Assembly: GCF_000312045.1 (NCBI RefSeq)
Contig: NZ_HE978634.1
Coordinates: 2,494,589 to 2,558,588 of the forward strand
DNA length: 64,000 nucleotides
From: Noviherbaspirillum massiliense JC206
GTDB lineage: Bacteria; Pseudomonadota; Gammaproteobacteria; Burkholderiales; Burkholderiaceae_D
Direction: 5' to 3'
This document shows, one piece after another, positions 1 through 9,885 of this stretch. Made by a program: the position numbers and the translations under genes. The first letter of the stretch is position 1; every line of letters begins with the position of its first letter. The notes beneath the pieces are model-generated. The model was not told the DNA's origin and did no database searches. It was given only the letters and a program-made list of their open reading frames with translations.

Positions 1-42
1 GATATCACGGCGAAACTGCTGTCGAATGCGTTGAGCCAGTAG
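1..42 (+). CDS. C-terminal end of an upstream gene, possibly recN (partial)
   Basis: The first 14 codons are open in frame 1 and end at a TAG at 40-42, reading DITAKLLSNALSQ. It would converge on fur. In several Burkholderiales recN lies next to fur in this arrangement, and RecN proteins end in a motif of the type ITxxTxxHAxEML, to which this tail has a weak resemblance. The fragment is too short to decide. The identity is inference from gene order only. Confidence 0.25.
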   Translation, partial: DITAKLLSNALSQ

Positions 43-72
43 GCAGGAATATCCGGCAGGCGGAAATGCAGC

Positions 73-501
73 TTAGCGTCGATGCGGACAATTGACTTTC
101 GTGCAATGCCCGTATAGCGCCAGAGCATGCTCGGCAATGGTGAAGCCGCGCTCGTTGGCGACTTTCTGCTGGCGCTTCTCGATTTCGTCATCAAAAAACT
201 CCTCCACCCGCCCGCAATCCAGGCACACCAGATGGTCGTGATGCGAACCTTCGTTCAGTTCGAAGACGGCCTTGCCGGTTTCAAAATGATTGCGGTGCAA
301 TAGCCCGGCCTGCTCGAACTGCGTCAGCACCCGATAGACCGTGGCAAGACCGACATCCATGTTTTCAGTCAACAGGATCTTGTACACGTCTTCGGCGCTC
401 AGGTGCCGCACTGCGCTGTTCTGGAAAATCTCGAGAATCTTGAGTCTGGGCAGCGTGGCTTTGAGTCCGCTGGCTTTCAGTTCGGAAGGATTGCTAGGCA
501 T
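73..501 (-). CDS. fur: Ferric uptake regulator Fur
   Basis: Fe(II)-dependent repressor of iron acquisition genes, cytoplasmic, dimeric. The 142-residue product starts [20 protein letters not shown], the usual Fur N-terminus, followed by a winged helix with the recognition region [18 protein letters not shown] (about 49-66). The metal-binding region has H87-H88-D89-H90, the C93-x2-C96 zinc pair and C133/C138 near the C-terminus, all as in canonical Fur. I chose the ATG at 501 because longer in-frame extensions encode nothing Fur-like. It is divergent from bamE with a 76-bp gap. The tonB-exbBD genes lie 1.5 kb away, which suits an iron neighbourhood. Length matches the family (about 140-150). 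Confidence 0.95.
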   Translation of the reverse strand: MPSNPSELKASGLKATLPRLKILEIFQNSAVRHLSAEDVYKILLTENMDVGLATVYRVLTQFEQAGLLHRNHFETGKAVFELNEGSHHDHLVCLDCGRVEEFFDDEIEKRQQKVANERGFTIAEHALALYGHCTKVNCPHRR

Positions 502-577
502 GTCAATGGTCAGTATGCGATTATCTGCTTTATCATATAGCGTTTTGCCACAATTGCCCAACCAACCGAGACGTCTC
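502..577. promoter_or_regulatory. Divergent fur / bamE promoter region
   Basis: The 76-bp gap between two divergent genes must hold both promoters. On the minus strand a TTGGGC-like -35 and a TATGAT-like -10 about 18 bp apart can be picked out ahead of fur. The stretch around 510-540 is AT-rich with GATAA-type hexamers (GATAAAGCAGATAATC on the minus strand), which could be a degenerate Fur box for autoregulation. The hexamers are visible; the regulatory role is inference. Confidence 0.35.
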
Positions 578-1150
578 ATGCGAATGTTGTTCCCCCGCCC
601 TGATCGCGCGCCAGCCTTTGTCGGCATCCTCTGCGTCAGCCTCGCCTGCCTTGCAGGCTGCGCATCGAAGAATCCGCTGATCGACGAAACGGGCAATGCA
701 GCTCCGTCCCAGGCCCAAGCCGCGGAAGCGCAGGCAGACGGAGGTTCCACTGAATTGAGCGGCATGCACACCACCCGCCCCAAGGGCGTGCAAAAATTGT
801 TCGGCATCCTGTCGCCTTACCGCATTGATATCCAGCAGGGCAACTTCGTGTCCCAGGAAATGGTCGCGCAACTGAAGGAAGGCATGCGCCGTCCGGAAGG
901 CATGACGCGCGAACAGGTGCGTTTCGTCATGGGCACGCCGCTGCTGACCGACATTTTCCATGCGGACCGCTGGGATTACGCGTTCCGCCTGAAAAAGGGC
1001 AGCGGCGAAATCATCTCCAGCCATGTCGCCGTATTTTTCGACAATAACCGGCTGGTGCGTATCGAAGGCGGGTCCCTGCCCACCGAGAAGGTTTACCTCG
1101 ACCTGATCGCCGGCGGCACGCCGCAGGCAAGTTCCGCGGAATCCAAGTAA
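578..1150 (+). CDS. bamE: Outer-membrane assembly lipoprotein BamE (SmpA/OmlA)
   Basis: Small lipoprotein of the BAM complex that inserts beta-barrel proteins into the outer membrane. A type II signal peptide ends in the lipobox LAGC (about residues 25-28). The conserved BamE core follows at about 80-170: [35 protein letters not shown] and [12 protein letters not shown], matching the two-helix/three-strand fold. At 190 residues it is longer than E. coli BamE (113) because of an Ala/Gln-rich linker and C-terminal tail, as is common in Burkholderiales OmlA. The start at 578 gives MRMLFPRP; an ATG at 584 is also possible. It is divergent from fur and 15 bp upstream of dapB, so the two are probably cotranscribed. 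Confidence 0.9.
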   Translation: MRMLFPRPDRAPAFVGILCVSLACLAGCASKNPLIDETGNAAPSQAQAAEAQADGGSTELSGMHTTRPKGVQKLFGILSPYRIDIQQGNFVSQEMVAQLKEGMRRPEGMTREQVRFVMGTPLLTDIFHADRWDYAFRLKKGSGEIISSHVAVFFDNNRLVRIEGGSLPTEKVYLDLIAGGTPQASSAESK

Positions 1151-1165
1151 CCCAAAGAAGCTCGC

Positions 1166-1972
1166 ATGAATCGAATGAAAATTGCCATCGCAGGAGCATC
1201 CGGCCGCATGGGCCGCATGCTGATCGAAACCGTCCTGAACGCGGAGGATGCAACACTGGCCGGCGCGCTCGACGTTCCCGGCGCGCCCAGCATCGGCAGC
1301 GATGCCGCCGCCTTCCTCGGCAAGCCGGCAGGGGTGGCCATCGAGTCCGACCTCGCCAAGGGGCTGGGCAATGCGGAATATCTGATCGATTTCACGCGGC
1401 CGGAAGGCACGCTGAAGCATCTCGAATACTGCGCTGCGCATGGCATCAAGATGATCATCGGCACCACCGGCTTCGACGAGGCGGGCAAGGCCGCGATCGC
1501 CGCAGCCGCAAAGAAGACGGCAATCGTGTTCGCGCCCAATATGAGCGTGGGCGTCAACGTCACCATGAAGCTGCTGGAGATGGCCGCCAAGAGCTTCTCC
1601 CACGGCTATGACATTGAAATCATCGAAGCGCATCACCGCCACAAGGTGGACGCACCCTCCGGCACCGCCATCAAGATGGGTGAAGTCATTGCCCATGCAC
1701 TTGGCCGCGACCTGAAGGATGTGGCAGTCTATGCACGCGAAGGCGTGACCGGGGAGCGTGATCCTTCCTCCATCGGCTTTGCCACCATTCGCGGCGGCGA
1801 CATCGTCGGTGACCATACCGTGCTGTTTGCAGGCATCGGCGAGCGCATCGAGATCACCCACAAGTCCGCCAGCCGGGTCACTTATGCACACGGCAGCCTG
1901 CGCGCGGCGCGCTTCCTCGCCAACAAGAAGACTGGCCTGTACGACATGCAGGATGTGCTCGGGCTTCACTGA
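1166..1972 (+). CDS. dapB: 4-hydroxy-tetrahydrodipicolinate reductase
   Basis: NAD(P)H-dependent reduction of HTPA to tetrahydrodipicolinate in the diaminopimelate/lysine pathway, cytoplasmic. The N-terminal Rossmann fold carries the dinucleotide loop GASGRMG (10-16). The substrate-binding and catalytic signature [13 protein letters not shown] (154-166) contains the expected His pair and Lys160. Length of 268 residues is normal. The start [10 protein letters not shown] sits directly before the Rossmann strand. It follows bamE by 15 bp and precedes tonB by a few tens of bases, suggesting one transcript, although the functions differ. Confidence 0.96.
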   Translation: MNRMKIAIAGASGRMGRMLIETVLNAEDATLAGALDVPGAPSIGSDAAAFLGKPAGVAIESDLAKGLGNAEYLIDFTRPEGTLKHLEYCAAHGIKMIIGTTGFDEAGKAAIAAAAKKTAIVFAPNMSVGVNVTMKLLEMAAKSFSHGYDIEIIEAHHRHKVDAPSGTAIKMGEVIAHALGRDLKDVAVYAREGVTGERDPSSIGFATIRGGDIVGDHTVLFAGIGERIEITHKSASRVTYAHGSLRAARFLANKKTGLYDMQDVLGLH

Positions 1973-2007
1973 CCGGGACGACAAACCAGACCGTCCCGGT
2001 GCGCTGC

Positions 2008-2745
2008 ATGGAATCCATTCCGCGCATCGCTGCCATCGCCGCCACACTATTGCTGCATCTCGGCTTGGTGGCGGTGGCCCGGCATGAATTGATCCGTCGG
2101 AACGAATCACCCCAGGCCCTGCCGGTCGTGGTCGAACTCCTCCCGCCGCCGGCTCCACCACACAACACCACTCCTCCCGCGCCATTGCCACCGGCGCCCG
2201 CTCCTGCGGAATCCGAAAAACAAGCCGCCGAAGCCAAGCCTTCCACCAGGCCCAGGACAAAGCCCCGTGCCGCGGCGGCGCCGCGAAAAAGGGAAAATCC
2301 TCTTCCCAAGCCGAAAGACGATTCCACCGGCGCGGCGGCCCCGCTTCCTGCGCCCGCGACCGCGCCTGCTGCACCTTCCACCTCGTCCGCATCAGCCGAG
2401 CCTGTCGCGCCGCCAACAGCACCCGCCGCCCCGACTGCAGCGCCTGCTTCCCCAAGCAGAACCGGCGTATCGATCCCGGCCAGCTATGCGACCAGCAACC
2501 GCAAGCCCGATTATCCTGCGCTATCGCGCCGCTATGGCGAACAGGGAACGGTCGTGCTGCGGGTGCTGGTGCAGGCCGATGGCACGGCCGGGAAAGTCGA
2601 AATAAAAACGTCCAGCGGCTATCCTCTTCTGGATGAATCGGCATTGAATGCGGTGCGGACCTGGCGCTTCCATCCCGCGACCAGCGACGGAAAGCCGGTG
2701 GCAGAGTGGTATCAGCTTGCCATTCCGTTTAAACTTCAGAACTGA
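2008..2745 (+). CDS. tonB: TonB-family energy transducer
   Basis: Links the ExbB-ExbD proton channel to outer-membrane TonB-dependent receptors. One N-terminal membrane helix (about 7-24), a long Pro/Ala/Lys-rich periplasmic spacer (about 40-160), then the C-terminal TonB domain: YPALSRRYGEQGTVVLRVLV, a GKVEIKTSSGYPLLDESA core and AVRTWRFHPA. I prefer the ATG at 2008; a GTG at 1999 in the same frame would add three residues. It is followed immediately by exbB and exbD, the standard TonB module, and fur lies nearby, so iron regulation is plausible although no clear Fur box is seen here. Confidence 0.92.
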   Translation: MESIPRIAAIAATLLLHLGLVAVARHELIRRNESPQALPVVVELLPPPAPPHNTTPPAPLPPAPAPAESEKQAAEAKPSTRPRTKPRAAAAPRKRENPLPKPKDDSTGAAAPLPAPATAPAAPSTSSASAEPVAPPTAPAAPTAAPASPSRTGVSIPASYATSNRKPDYPALSRRYGEQGTVVLRVLVQADGTAGKVEIKTSSGYPLLDESALNAVRTWRFHPATSDGKPVAEWYQLAIPFKLQN

Positions 2746-2764
2746 TTCATTTCCTACTGACACC

Positions 2765-3442
2765 ATGAACCAGACACTCGGATTCGCACATTACTGGGCA
2801 CAAGGCGATGCGGTATCGCATGCGGTTGCCTACCTGCTCCTGGCAATGTCTGTCATCAGCTGGTACTACATCTTTTCGAAAGCCTGGAGTTCCTGGCGCA
2901 TTCGCAGGAGTGCGGGCGCGCTGGAACATTTCTGGAAGGCGCCGACGCTTGCCGATGCGATCGCGGTGGTGAAAAAGGCCGACAGCGAAAACGTCTATAC
3001 GCCGCTGGCCACCCAAAGCGCCGAAGCCGCCAGCCTGAAGGAGCAGGCCGGTTCGCTCAATGCCGGCATCGACCTGGGCGAACTGATCACCCGCACCCTG
3101 CGCCAGGAAATCAACCGGGTGTCTTCCCGGCTCGAAAATGGCCTGACGCTTCTGGCTTCGGTCGGCTCGACCGCGCCTTTCGTCGGCCTGTTCGGCACTG
3201 TATGGGGGATCTATCATGCGCTGGTGGCGGTCTCGACTGCAGGCACGGTACAGATCGACAAGGTGGCGGGGCCGGTGGGCGAAGCGCTGATCATGACCGC
3301 ACTCGGACTGGTGGTGGCGATTCCGGCAGTGCTCGCCTACAACGCCTTCACCCGGGTTAACCGGGTGACGCTGGCGGAGCTCGATGCCTTTGCGCATGAC
3401 CTGCATGCATACCTGACCACCGGCGCGCGCGTCGGCAAATAA
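2765..3442 (+). CDS. exbB: Biopolymer transport protein ExbB (MotA/TolQ/ExbB family)
   Basis: Inner-membrane proton-channel subunit that energises TonB. The 225-residue protein has a first membrane helix at about 17-35, a cytoplasmic loop, then a two-helix hairpin at about 125-210. The family signature is visible in ASVGSTAPFVGLFGTVWGIY and in GEALIMTALGLVVAIPAVLAYN. The start at 2765 (MNQTLGFAHYW) is chosen because in-frame sequence upstream overlaps tonB and is not ExbB-like. It lies 19 bp after tonB and 21 bp before exbD. TolQ is the main alternative, but the tonB and exbD neighbours favour ExbB. Confidence 0.93.
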   Translation: MNQTLGFAHYWAQGDAVSHAVAYLLLAMSVISWYYIFSKAWSSWRIRRSAGALEHFWKAPTLADAIAVVKKADSENVYTPLATQSAEAASLKEQAGSLNAGIDLGELITRTLRQEINRVSSRLENGLTLLASVGSTAPFVGLFGTVWGIYHALVAVSTAGTVQIDKVAGPVGEALIMTALGLVVAIPAVLAYNAFTRVNRVTLAELDAFAHDLHAYLTTGARVGK

Positions 3443-3463
3443 ATTCGGCAAACAGGAGCAGCC

Positions 3464-3895
3464 ATGGCCTTCGGCGGATTCGACGACAACAAGCAGCCGG
3501 CACCGATGTCGGAGATCAACGTCACGCCGATGGTGGATGTGATGCTGGTGCTGCTGGTGATCTTCATCATTACCGCGCCACTGTTTACTCATGCCATCAG
3601 GCTGGATTTGCCGACTGCACAATCCGCGCCGGCGCCGGAAAAGCCGGAAACGATTTCCCTGTCGATCGATGGCGAGGGCAAAATTTTCTGGAACAACGAC
3701 GCAATCCAGCAACAGGACCTGGATGCGCGGCTGGCCACTGCTGCCCAGCAGACCCCGCAGCCGGAACTGCAGCTGCGCGCCGACAAGTCGACCCGCTATG
3801 AAATCATCGCCCAGGTCATGGCCGCTGCCCAGAACAGCGGCATGAGCAAGATGGGCTTTGTCACCGAACCGCGGGAAACTCCACCAAAGCAATAA
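3464..3895 (+). CDS. exbD: Biopolymer transport protein ExbD
   Basis: Partner of ExbB in the proton-driven TonB motor; one membrane helix and a periplasmic domain. The segment SEINVTPMVDVMLVLLVIF (about 16-34) carries the membrane Asp (MVDV) essential in ExbD/TolR. The periplasmic part ends with a YEIIAQVMAAAQNSGMSKMGFV stretch typical of the family, at 143 residues total. A good purine-rich ribosome site (AGGAG) precedes the ATG. It is the third gene of tonB-exbB-exbD. Confidence 0.94.
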   Translation: MAFGGFDDNKQPAPMSEINVTPMVDVMLVLLVIFIITAPLFTHAIRLDLPTAQSAPAPEKPETISLSIDGEGKIFWNNDAIQQQDLDARLATAAQQTPQPELQLRADKSTRYEIIAQVMAAAQNSGMSKMGFVTEPRETPPKQ

Positions 3896-3905
3896 GCTTC
3901 CGCCG

Positions 3906-4232
3906 ATGCCCACCGCCCACCTGAACGGCCAGTCGATCACCGACTGGGATTCCTTCCATACCGAATCGAAGAAGGCATTCGGCTTCCCGGATTTTTACGG
4001 GCGCAACATGGATGCCTGGATCGATTGCCTGAGCTACCTGCGCGACGATGACGGGATGGCAAGCTTCCGGCTGGCGGAGAACGAAGTCCTGCGCATCGAG
4101 GTCACGGATGCCGAGAGTGTGCGCCAGCGTGCGCCCGACATCCTTGCCGAGCTGGCGCTGTGCGTCGATGTCATCAACGAGCGCTATGCAGATTACGGCG
4201 AACAGCCGGCGCTGGAGCTGGTGCTGCGCTGA
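3906..4232 (+). CDS. Barstar-family (barnase inhibitor-like) protein
   Basis: Small cytoplasmic protein of the barstar fold. The 108 residues show the family hallmarks: the hydrophobic strand start MPTAHLNGQSITDWDSFH, then FGFPDFYGRNMDAWIDCLSY (about 26-45), equivalent to the barstar helix that plugs the RNase active site, and an acidic second half. Barstar itself inhibits barnase; chromosomal homologues in Proteobacteria are often solitary. No barnase-type RNase gene is visible nearby. The frame is also open from 3858, overlapping exbD, but the ATG at 3906 directly precedes the conserved strand. Whether it neutralises a toxin elsewhere is unknown. Confidence 0.8.
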   Translation: MPTAHLNGQSITDWDSFHTESKKAFGFPDFYGRNMDAWIDCLSYLRDDDGMASFRLAENEVLRIEVTDAESVRQRAPDILAELALCVDVINERYADYGEQPALELVLR

Positions 4233-4285
4233 GCCGGCCGTCTTTCCCTGCCGAAATCGCGGCGCTATAGGAGTGGGCGAAACAG

Positions 4286-4291
4286 TATAAT
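4286..4291 (+). promoter_or_regulatory. Possible -10 element of leuS
   Basis: A TATAAT hexamer lies 35 bp ahead of the leuS start codon in the short gap after the barstar-like gene. No good -35 is seen at the usual spacing, so this is a weak promoter call. Confidence 0.3.
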
Positions 4292-4325
4292 CACGGGTTC
4301 GCATCCACTTTTCGCTCCATTCGTC

Positions 4326-6974
4326 ATGCAAGAGAAATTTATCCCCGGCGACGTCGAGAAATCGGCGCAGGCACACTGGCAAGCCATCGACGCCTACAAG
4401 ACCGTCGAAAACGCAAAAGACAAGGCCGGCCGCGACAAGAAGAAGTTCTACGCCTGCTCCATGCTGCCCTACCCGTCCGGCAAGCTGCACATGGGCCACG
4501 TGCGCAACTACACCATCAACGACATGATGGCGCGCTTCCTTCGCATGAACGGCTACAACGTGCTGATGCCGATGGGCTGGGATGCCTTCGGCTTGCCGGC
4601 GGAAAATGCGGCGTTGAAAAACGGCGTACCGCCCGCGAAGTGGACCTACGACAACATTGCCTACATGAAGAAGCAGATGCAGGCGATGGGACTGGCGATC
4701 GACTGGTCGCGCGAAATCGCCACCTGCGATCCGAGCTATTACAAGTGGAACCAGTGGCTGTTCCTGAAGATGCTGGAAAAAGGCATCGCCTACCGCAAGA
4801 CCCAGATCGTGAACTGGGATCCGGTTGACCAGACGGTGCTCGCCAATGAACAGGTGATCGACGGCCGTGGCTGGCGCACCGGCGCAGTGGTCGAAAAGCG
4901 CGAGATCCCCGGCTATTACCTGAAGATCACCGATTATGCGGAAGAATTGCTCGACCATGTGGTGAACAAGCTGCCGGGCTGGCCGGAACGAGTGCGCGTG
5001 ATGCAGGAAAACTGGATCGGCAAGAGCGAAGGCGTGCGCTTCGCCTTCCCGCACGATATCCGCGATGCAGACGGCCAGCTGATCCAGGACGGCAGGCTCT
5101 ACGTCTTCACTACCCGCGCCGACACCATCATGGGCGTCACCTTCTGCGCGGTCGCACCGGAACACCCGCTGGCCACGCATGCCGCGGCAACGAATCCTAA
5201 ACTCGCCGCCTTCATCGAGGAATGCAAGCGCGGCGGCACCACCGAGGCCGAACTCGCGCTGAAAGAAAAGGAAGGCATGCCGACCGGCCTGTTCGTCACG
5301 CATCCTCTGACCGGTGAAAAGGTCGAAGTGTGGGTCGGCAACTATGTGCTGATCACCTACGGCGACGGCGCAGTGATGGGCGTGCCGGCGCATGACGAAC
5401 GCGACTTTGCCTTCGCGAAGAAATACCAGCTGCCGATCAAGCAGGTGGTGGCGGTGCAGGGCGAAACCTACTCCACCGACGCCTGGCAGGAATGGTATGC
5501 CGACAAGCAGCGCGGCGTGACCATTCATTCCGGCGCCTACGACGGCCTGAACTACAAGGCAGCGGTGGACAAGATCGCCGCCGACCTCGCCGCCAAGGGG
5601 CTGGGCGAAAAGAAAACCACCTGGCGCCTGCGCGACTGGGGCATTTCCCGCCAGCGCTACTGGGGCACGCCGATCCCGATCATCCATTGCGAATCCTGCG
5701 GGCCAGTGCCGGTTCCGGAAAAGGACTTGCCGGTGGTACTGCCGCAGGATTGCGTGCCGGACGGCAGCGGCAATCCGCTGAACAAGCGCGAGGACTTCCT
5801 GCGCTGCGACTGCCCGCAATGCGGCAAGCCGGCGCGGCGCGAAACCGACACCATGGATACCTTCGTCGACTCGTCCTGGTACTTCATGCGCTACTGCGAT
5901 CCGAAGAACAGCGAGAAGATGGTGGACGGCGGCACCGATTACTGGATGCCGATGGACCAGTACATCGGCGGCATCGAGCATGCCATCCTGCACCTGCTGT
6001 ATGCCCGCTTCTGGACCAAGGTCATGCGCGACCTCGGACTGGTGAAGATCGACGAACCCTTCGTCAACCTGCTCACCCAGGGCATGGTGCTCAACCACAT
6101 CTATTCGCGCCGCACGCCGCAGGGCGGCATCGAGTACTTCTGGCCGCAGGACGTCGAGAATGTCTATGACGACGGCGGCCGCATCATCGGCGCGAAGCTG
6201 AAGAAGGATGGCTCGGAAGTCACCTACGAAGGCGTGGGCACGATGTCGAAGTCGAAGAACAACGGCGTCGACCCGCAGGAACTGATCAACCAGTACGGCG
6301 CCGATACCGCCCGCCTGTTCGTGATGTTCGCCGCTCCGCCGGAGCAGACCCTGGAATGGAACGATGCCGGCGTCGAAGGCGCGCACCGTTTCCTGCGCCG
6401 CGTCTGGGCCTATGCGCATGGACAGGAAACGCGTGTCGCCGCCTCCTCGGAGATCGATTTCTCGGAACTGCCGGAGCCGCACAAGGCCTTGCGCCGCGAG
6501 ATCCACAAGATCCTGCAGCAGGCCGATCACGACTTCCGCCGCATCCAGTACAACACCGTGGTTTCCGCCTGCATGAAGATGCTGAACACGCTGGAAGGCG
6601 CCAAGCTGGAAGACTCGGCGCAAACCAATGGAGTGATCGCGGAAGCCTTCTCCATCTTTCTGCGTGTGCTGTATCCGGTGGCGCCGCACATCGCCCACGT
6701 GCTGTGGCAAGAACTCGGCTTTGCAGTGGCCTTCGGCGACATTCTCGATGCGCCCTGGCCGCAGGTCGATCCGGCTGCGCTGGAACAGGCGGAAATCGAG
6801 CTGATGGTACAAGTCAACGGCAAGCTGCGCGGTAGCGTGAAGGTGCCCAAGGATGCCGACAAGGCCGCCATCGAAGCGGCGGCGCTGGCGAACGAGAACG
6901 TGAAGAAATTCGTCGAAGGCACGCCGAAGAAAGTGATCATCGTGCCGGGCAAGCTGATCAACATCGTCGCCTAA
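4326..6974 (+). CDS. leuS: Leucyl-tRNA synthetase
   Basis: Charges tRNA-Leu with leucine and edits mischarged products; cytoplasmic class Ia enzyme. The 882-residue length is typical of bacterial LeuRS. The HIGH motif is HMGH (55-58, in [16 protein letters not shown]). The CP1 editing domain includes the [12 protein letters not shown] and GTDEAR-like regions (about 260-420). The KMSKS loop is MSKSKNN (from 640), followed by the anticodon-binding and C-terminal domains. A zinc-like cysteine cluster [10 protein letters not shown]...CDCPQCG occurs in the insert. It is followed by lptE within 18 bp, the common leuS-lptE-holA order. Confidence 0.98.
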   Translation: MQEKFIPGDVEKSAQAHWQAIDAYKTVENAKDKAGRDKKKFYACSMLPYPSGKLHMGHVRNYTINDMMARFLRMNGYNVLMPMGWDAFGLPAENAALKNGVPPAKWTYDNIAYMKKQMQAMGLAIDWSREIATCDPSYYKWNQWLFLKMLEKGIAYRKTQIVNWDPVDQTVLANEQVIDGRGWRTGAVVEKREIPGYYLKITDYAEELLDHVVNKLPGWPERVRVMQENWIGKSEGVRFAFPHDIRDADGQLIQDGRLYVFTTRADTIMGVTFCAVAPEHPLATHAAATNPKLAAFIEECKRGGTTEAELALKEKEGMPTGLFVTHPLTGEKVEVWVGNYVLITYGDGAVMGVPAHDERDFAFAKKYQLPIKQVVAVQGETYSTDAWQEWYADKQRGVTIHSGAYDGLNYKAAVDKIAADLAAKGLGEKKTTWRLRDWGISRQRYWGTPIPIIHCESCGPVPVPEKDLPVVLPQDCVPDGSGNPLNKREDFLRCDCPQCGKPARRETDTMDTFVDSSWYFMRYCDPKNSEKMVDGGTDYWMPMDQYIGGIEHAILHLLYARFWTKVMRDLGLVKIDEPFVNLLTQGMVLNHIYSRRTPQGGIEYFWPQDVENVYDDGGRIIGAKLKKDGSEVTYEGVGTMSKSKNNGVDPQELINQYGADTARLFVMFAAPPEQTLEWNDAGVEGAHRFLRRVWAYAHGQETRVAASSEIDFSELPEPHKALRREIHKILQQADHDFRRIQYNTVVSACMKMLNTLEGAKLEDSAQTNGVIAEAFSIFLRVLYPVAPHIAHVLWQELGFAVAFGDILDAPWPQVDPAALEQAEIELMVQVNGKLRGSVKVPKDADKAAIEAAALANENVKKFVEGTPKKVIIVPGKLINIVA

Positions 6975-6992
6975 TTCATGCAGGGAGTGCAG

Positions 6993-7502
6993 ATGCCTAA
7001 CAAACGCCAATTTCTGTTCGCGCTAGCCGCCGCGGCGGCGGTCACTCTGACCAGCTGCGGCTTCCAGCTGCGCGGATCGAATGGCCAGACCGGCCTTCCC
7101 TTCAAGACGATCTACGTCAATGCGCCGGAAACGTCGACGCTCGGCGCGCAACTGAAGCGTTACATCCGCGTCAGCGGCAACACCGAAGTAGTGAGCGATC
7201 CCAAGTCTGCGGAAGCAGTGCTCGACCTGTTGTCGGAGGGCCGGGACAAGGCCGTTCTTTCCAAGAACACCCAGGGGCGCATCCGCGAATACACGATTTT
7301 CTACAAGGTGCGCTTTCGCGTCCGGGACGGCGGCAACAAGGATTTGCTGGCGCCCACCGACATCACGCTCAAGCGCGATCTCAGCTTCAATGAATCGCAG
7401 GTGATGGCGAAGGAAGCGGAAGAGGAATTGCTGTATCGCGACATGCAGTCCGACATGGTGCAGCAGATCCTGCGCCGCATGGTCGCGCTCAACCCCGCCT
7501 GA
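6993..7502 (+). CDS. lptE: LPS-assembly lipoprotein LptE
   Basis: Outer-membrane lipoprotein that plugs LptD and helps place lipopolysaccharide in the outer leaflet. The signal peptide MPNKRQFLFALAAAAAVTL ends at the lipobox TSCGFQLRG (Cys at about 22), which is the conserved LptE start of the mature protein. The 169-residue length fits. I chose the ATG at 6993 because AGGGA lies at the right distance before it; an in-frame ATG at 6978 would place that site inside the gene. It sits between leuS and holA, a conserved order in beta- and gammaproteobacteria. Confidence 0.93.
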   Translation: MPNKRQFLFALAAAAAVTLTSCGFQLRGSNGQTGLPFKTIYVNAPETSTLGAQLKRYIRVSGNTEVVSDPKSAEAVLDLLSEGRDKAVLSKNTQGRIREYTIFYKVRFRVRDGGNKDLLAPTDITLKRDLSFNESQVMAKEAEEELLYRDMQSDMVQQILRRMVALNPA

Positions 7503-7511
7503 GGACAAATC

Positions 7512-8528
7512 GTGCAGCTGCGGCCGGATGCCCTCGACGCCCATCTCGGGAAAACGCTCGCGCCGCTGTACGTGATCACCAGCGACGAGCACCTGCTTGC
7601 GCTGGAAGTCGCCGACAAGATCCGCAAGGCGGCGCGGGCACAGGGTTTTTCCGAGCGCGAAGTGCTGGTCGTCGAGCGCAGTTTCAAATGGAGCGAACTG
7701 CTTGCCGCGAACCAGTCGCAATCCCTGTTCGGCGACCGCAAGCTGATTGAATTGCGCATTCCTACCGGAAAACCCGGCAAGGATGGCGCGCAGGCGCTGC
7801 AGGAATATGCGGCAGCGCTCCATCCGGACAATGTAACGTTGATCGCCCTGCCGAAACTGGATTGGGCGGCACAGAAAACCGCCTGGGTGGCGGCGCTGCA
7901 GCAGGCGGGCGTCTACATCGACATCCCGCTGGTGGAACGCGCCCAGCTGCCGGCCTGGATCGGCATGCGACTGGCGGCACAAAACCAGAACGCAGACAGG
8001 CAAAGCCTCGATTTCATTGCCGACCGGGTCGAAGGCAACCTGCTGGCTGCCCATCAGGAAATCCAGAAGCTGGCGCTGCTCTATCCCGAAGGCAAGCTCG
8101 GCTTCGAGCAGGTACAGGATGCGGTGCTCAATGTGGCGCGCTATGATGTGTTCAAGCTGAATGAAGCCATGCTCGCCGGCGACGCAGCGCGCCTGGTGCG
8201 AATGATCGAAGGCTTGAAGGGCGAAGGCGAGGCGTTGCCGCTGGTGCTGTGGGCGATGGCGGAAGAAATCCGCACCCTCCTGAAGCTGAAGTCGGGTCTT
8301 GCCCAGGGACGTGCACTCGGCATGCTGCTGAAGGAATACCGGATCTGGGGCCCGCGCGAACGCCTGATGGAACCGGCGCTGAGCCGCCTGCCATTGTCGA
8401 CGCTGGAAGCCGCGCTGCAGGAAGCAGCGCAAATCGATAAGATGGTCAAGGGCTTGCGTGCGAAGGCGTTTGCGGGCGATCCCTGGGATGCGCTGCTGCA
8501 GCTGGGCCTGAAGATCGCATCGGCATAG
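7512..8528 (+). CDS. holA: DNA polymerase III delta subunit
   Basis: Delta subunit of the clamp loader; it opens the beta sliding clamp during replication. The 338-residue protein has the expected N-terminal [21 protein letters not shown], a middle domain ([26 protein letters not shown] segment at about 170-195) and a C-terminal collar with [10 protein letters not shown] and the [20 protein letters not shown] end. Translation begins at a GTG, with a GAGGA ribosome site just upstream. It follows lptE by 9 bp and is probably co-translated with it. Confidence 0.95.
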   Translation: MQLRPDALDAHLGKTLAPLYVITSDEHLLALEVADKIRKAARAQGFSEREVLVVERSFKWSELLAANQSQSLFGDRKLIELRIPTGKPGKDGAQALQEYAAALHPDNVTLIALPKLDWAAQKTAWVAALQQAGVYIDIPLVERAQLPAWIGMRLAAQNQNADRQSLDFIADRVEGNLLAAHQEIQKLALLYPEGKLGFEQVQDAVLNVARYDVFKLNEAMLAGDAARLVRMIEGLKGEGEALPLVLWAMAEEIRTLLKLKSGLAQGRALGMLLKEYRIWGPRERLMEPALSRLPLSTLEAALQEAAQIDKMVKGLRAKAFAGDPWDALLQLGLKIASA

Positions 8529-8566
8529 AACCGAAACCGCATCACTCTCTTTTTGATTTCACCATC

Positions 8567-9832
8567 ATGGACATTAAGCACTACATGAATGAAGTCGGCC
8601 AGCGCGCCCGCAAGGCATCGCGCGCCATGGCCAAGGCCGACACCAGCGCCAAGAACCGGGCGCTGACCCTGATTGCGGCGGCGATCCGGCGCGACGCCGA
8701 CGCACTGCGCGCAGCCAACCAGAAGGACCTGGAAGCAGCGCGCGCCAACGGCCTGGCCGATGCCATGCTGGACCGCCTCACCCTGTCCGACAAGGCGATC
8801 GCCACCATGGCCGAAGGCCTGGAACAGATCGCATCCCTGCCCGATCCCATCGGTGAAATCTCGAACATGAAATACCGCCCGACCGGCATCCAGGTCGGGC
8901 AGATGCGCGTGCCGCTGGGCGTGATCGGCATCATTTACGAAGCCCGCCCGAACGTGACGGTCGACGCCGCCGGCCTGTGCATCAAGAGCGGCAATGCGAC
9001 CATCCTGCGCGGCGGCTCGGAAGCGATCCATTGCAACCAGGCGCTGGCGAAGCTGGTGAAGGAAGGCCTTGCGGGCGCCGGTCTGCCGGAAGATGCGGTG
9101 CAGATCATCGAAACCACCGACCGCGCCGCCGTCGGCGAACTGATCACCATGCCGCAGTATGTGGACGTGATCGTGCCGCGCGGAGGCAAGGGCTTGATCG
9201 AGCGCCTGATGAAGGAATCCAAGGTGCCGATGATCAAGCACCTCGACGGCATCTGCCATGTCTACATCGACGACAAGGCCGACATCGACAAGGCCCTGAA
9301 GGTTGCCTTCAATGCGAAGTGCCATCGCTACGGCACCTGCAACACCATGGAAACCCTGCTGGTGGCGCGTGCGATCGCGCCCCAGGTATTGCCGAAGCTG
9401 GCTGAGCTGTATGGCGCGAAGGAAGTGGAGCTGCGCGGCGACGAGGAAGCGCTCAGGATCCTGGCCGGCTACCCGCGCCTTGCCGCAGCCACCGAGGAAG
9501 ACTGGCGCACTGAATACCTCGCGCCCATCCTCGCCGTGCGCATCGTCGACGACGTCGGGCAGGCCATCGAACACATCAACAGCTATTCGTCGCAGCATAC
9601 CGATTCCATCGTCACCGAGGACTACAGCCGCGCCATGCGCTTCCTGCGCGAGGTGGATTCCGCCTCAGTGATGGTGAATGCGTCGACGCGCTTTGCCGAT
9701 GGCTTCGAATACGGACTCGGCGCCGAGATCGGCATTTCCAACGACAAGCTGCATGCACGCGGCCCGGTCGGTTTGGAAGGATTGACCTCGCTGAAATACG
9801 TCGTGTTCGGGCACGGCGAAGTACGGCAGTGA
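8567..9832 (+). CDS. proA: Gamma-glutamyl phosphate reductase
   Basis: NADPH-dependent reduction of gamma-glutamyl phosphate to glutamate semialdehyde in proline synthesis. The protein belongs to the aldehyde dehydrogenase superfamily. The cofactor and active-site regions are visible: [34 protein letters not shown], and the catalytic Cys in [12 protein letters not shown] (Cys258). Length of 421 is canonical. It follows holA by 38 bp. proB is not in the window. Confidence 0.97.
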   Translation: MDIKHYMNEVGQRARKASRAMAKADTSAKNRALTLIAAAIRRDADALRAANQKDLEAARANGLADAMLDRLTLSDKAIATMAEGLEQIASLPDPIGEISNMKYRPTGIQVGQMRVPLGVIGIIYEARPNVTVDAAGLCIKSGNATILRGGSEAIHCNQALAKLVKEGLAGAGLPEDAVQIIETTDRAAVGELITMPQYVDVIVPRGGKGLIERLMKESKVPMIKHLDGICHVYIDDKADIDKALKVAFNAKCHRYGTCNTMETLLVARAIAPQVLPKLAELYGAKEVELRGDEEALRILAGYPRLAAATEEDWRTEYLAPILAVRIVDDVGQAIEHINSYSSQHTDSIVTEDYSRAMRFLREVDSASVMVNASTRFADGFEYGLGAEIGISNDKLHARGPVGLEGLTSLKYVVFGHGEVRQ

Positions 9833-9835
9833 ATG

Positions 9836-9859
9836 TCCCTTCCCGTTCACGGGAAGGGA
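9836..9859 (+). terminator. Perfect hairpin between proA and hemJ
   Basis: A 10-bp perfect inverted repeat, TCCCTTCCCG and CGGGAAGGGA, separated by the 4-base loop TTCA, begins four bases after the proA stop. There is no following T-run, so it may be a 3'-end stabilising or processing hairpin rather than a strong intrinsic terminator. Confidence 0.5.
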
Positions 9860-9885
9860 AACATCAGCCAACGAAACCAATAATC

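Noticed and set aside
533..2644. 703-codon minus-strand open frame across bamE, dapB and tonB
   Set aside because: It covers three well-identified genes on the other strand and has no recognisable domain.
4233..4325. Leader attenuator or T-box upstream of leuS
   Set aside because: No leucine-codon leader peptide, no T-box bases and no terminator hairpin are visible in the gap.
3861..7010. 1049-codon minus-strand open frame opposite leuS
   Set aside because: It mirrors the codon pattern of leuS and is His/Arg/Asp-rich without any domain; a typical antisense artefact of GC-rich genes.
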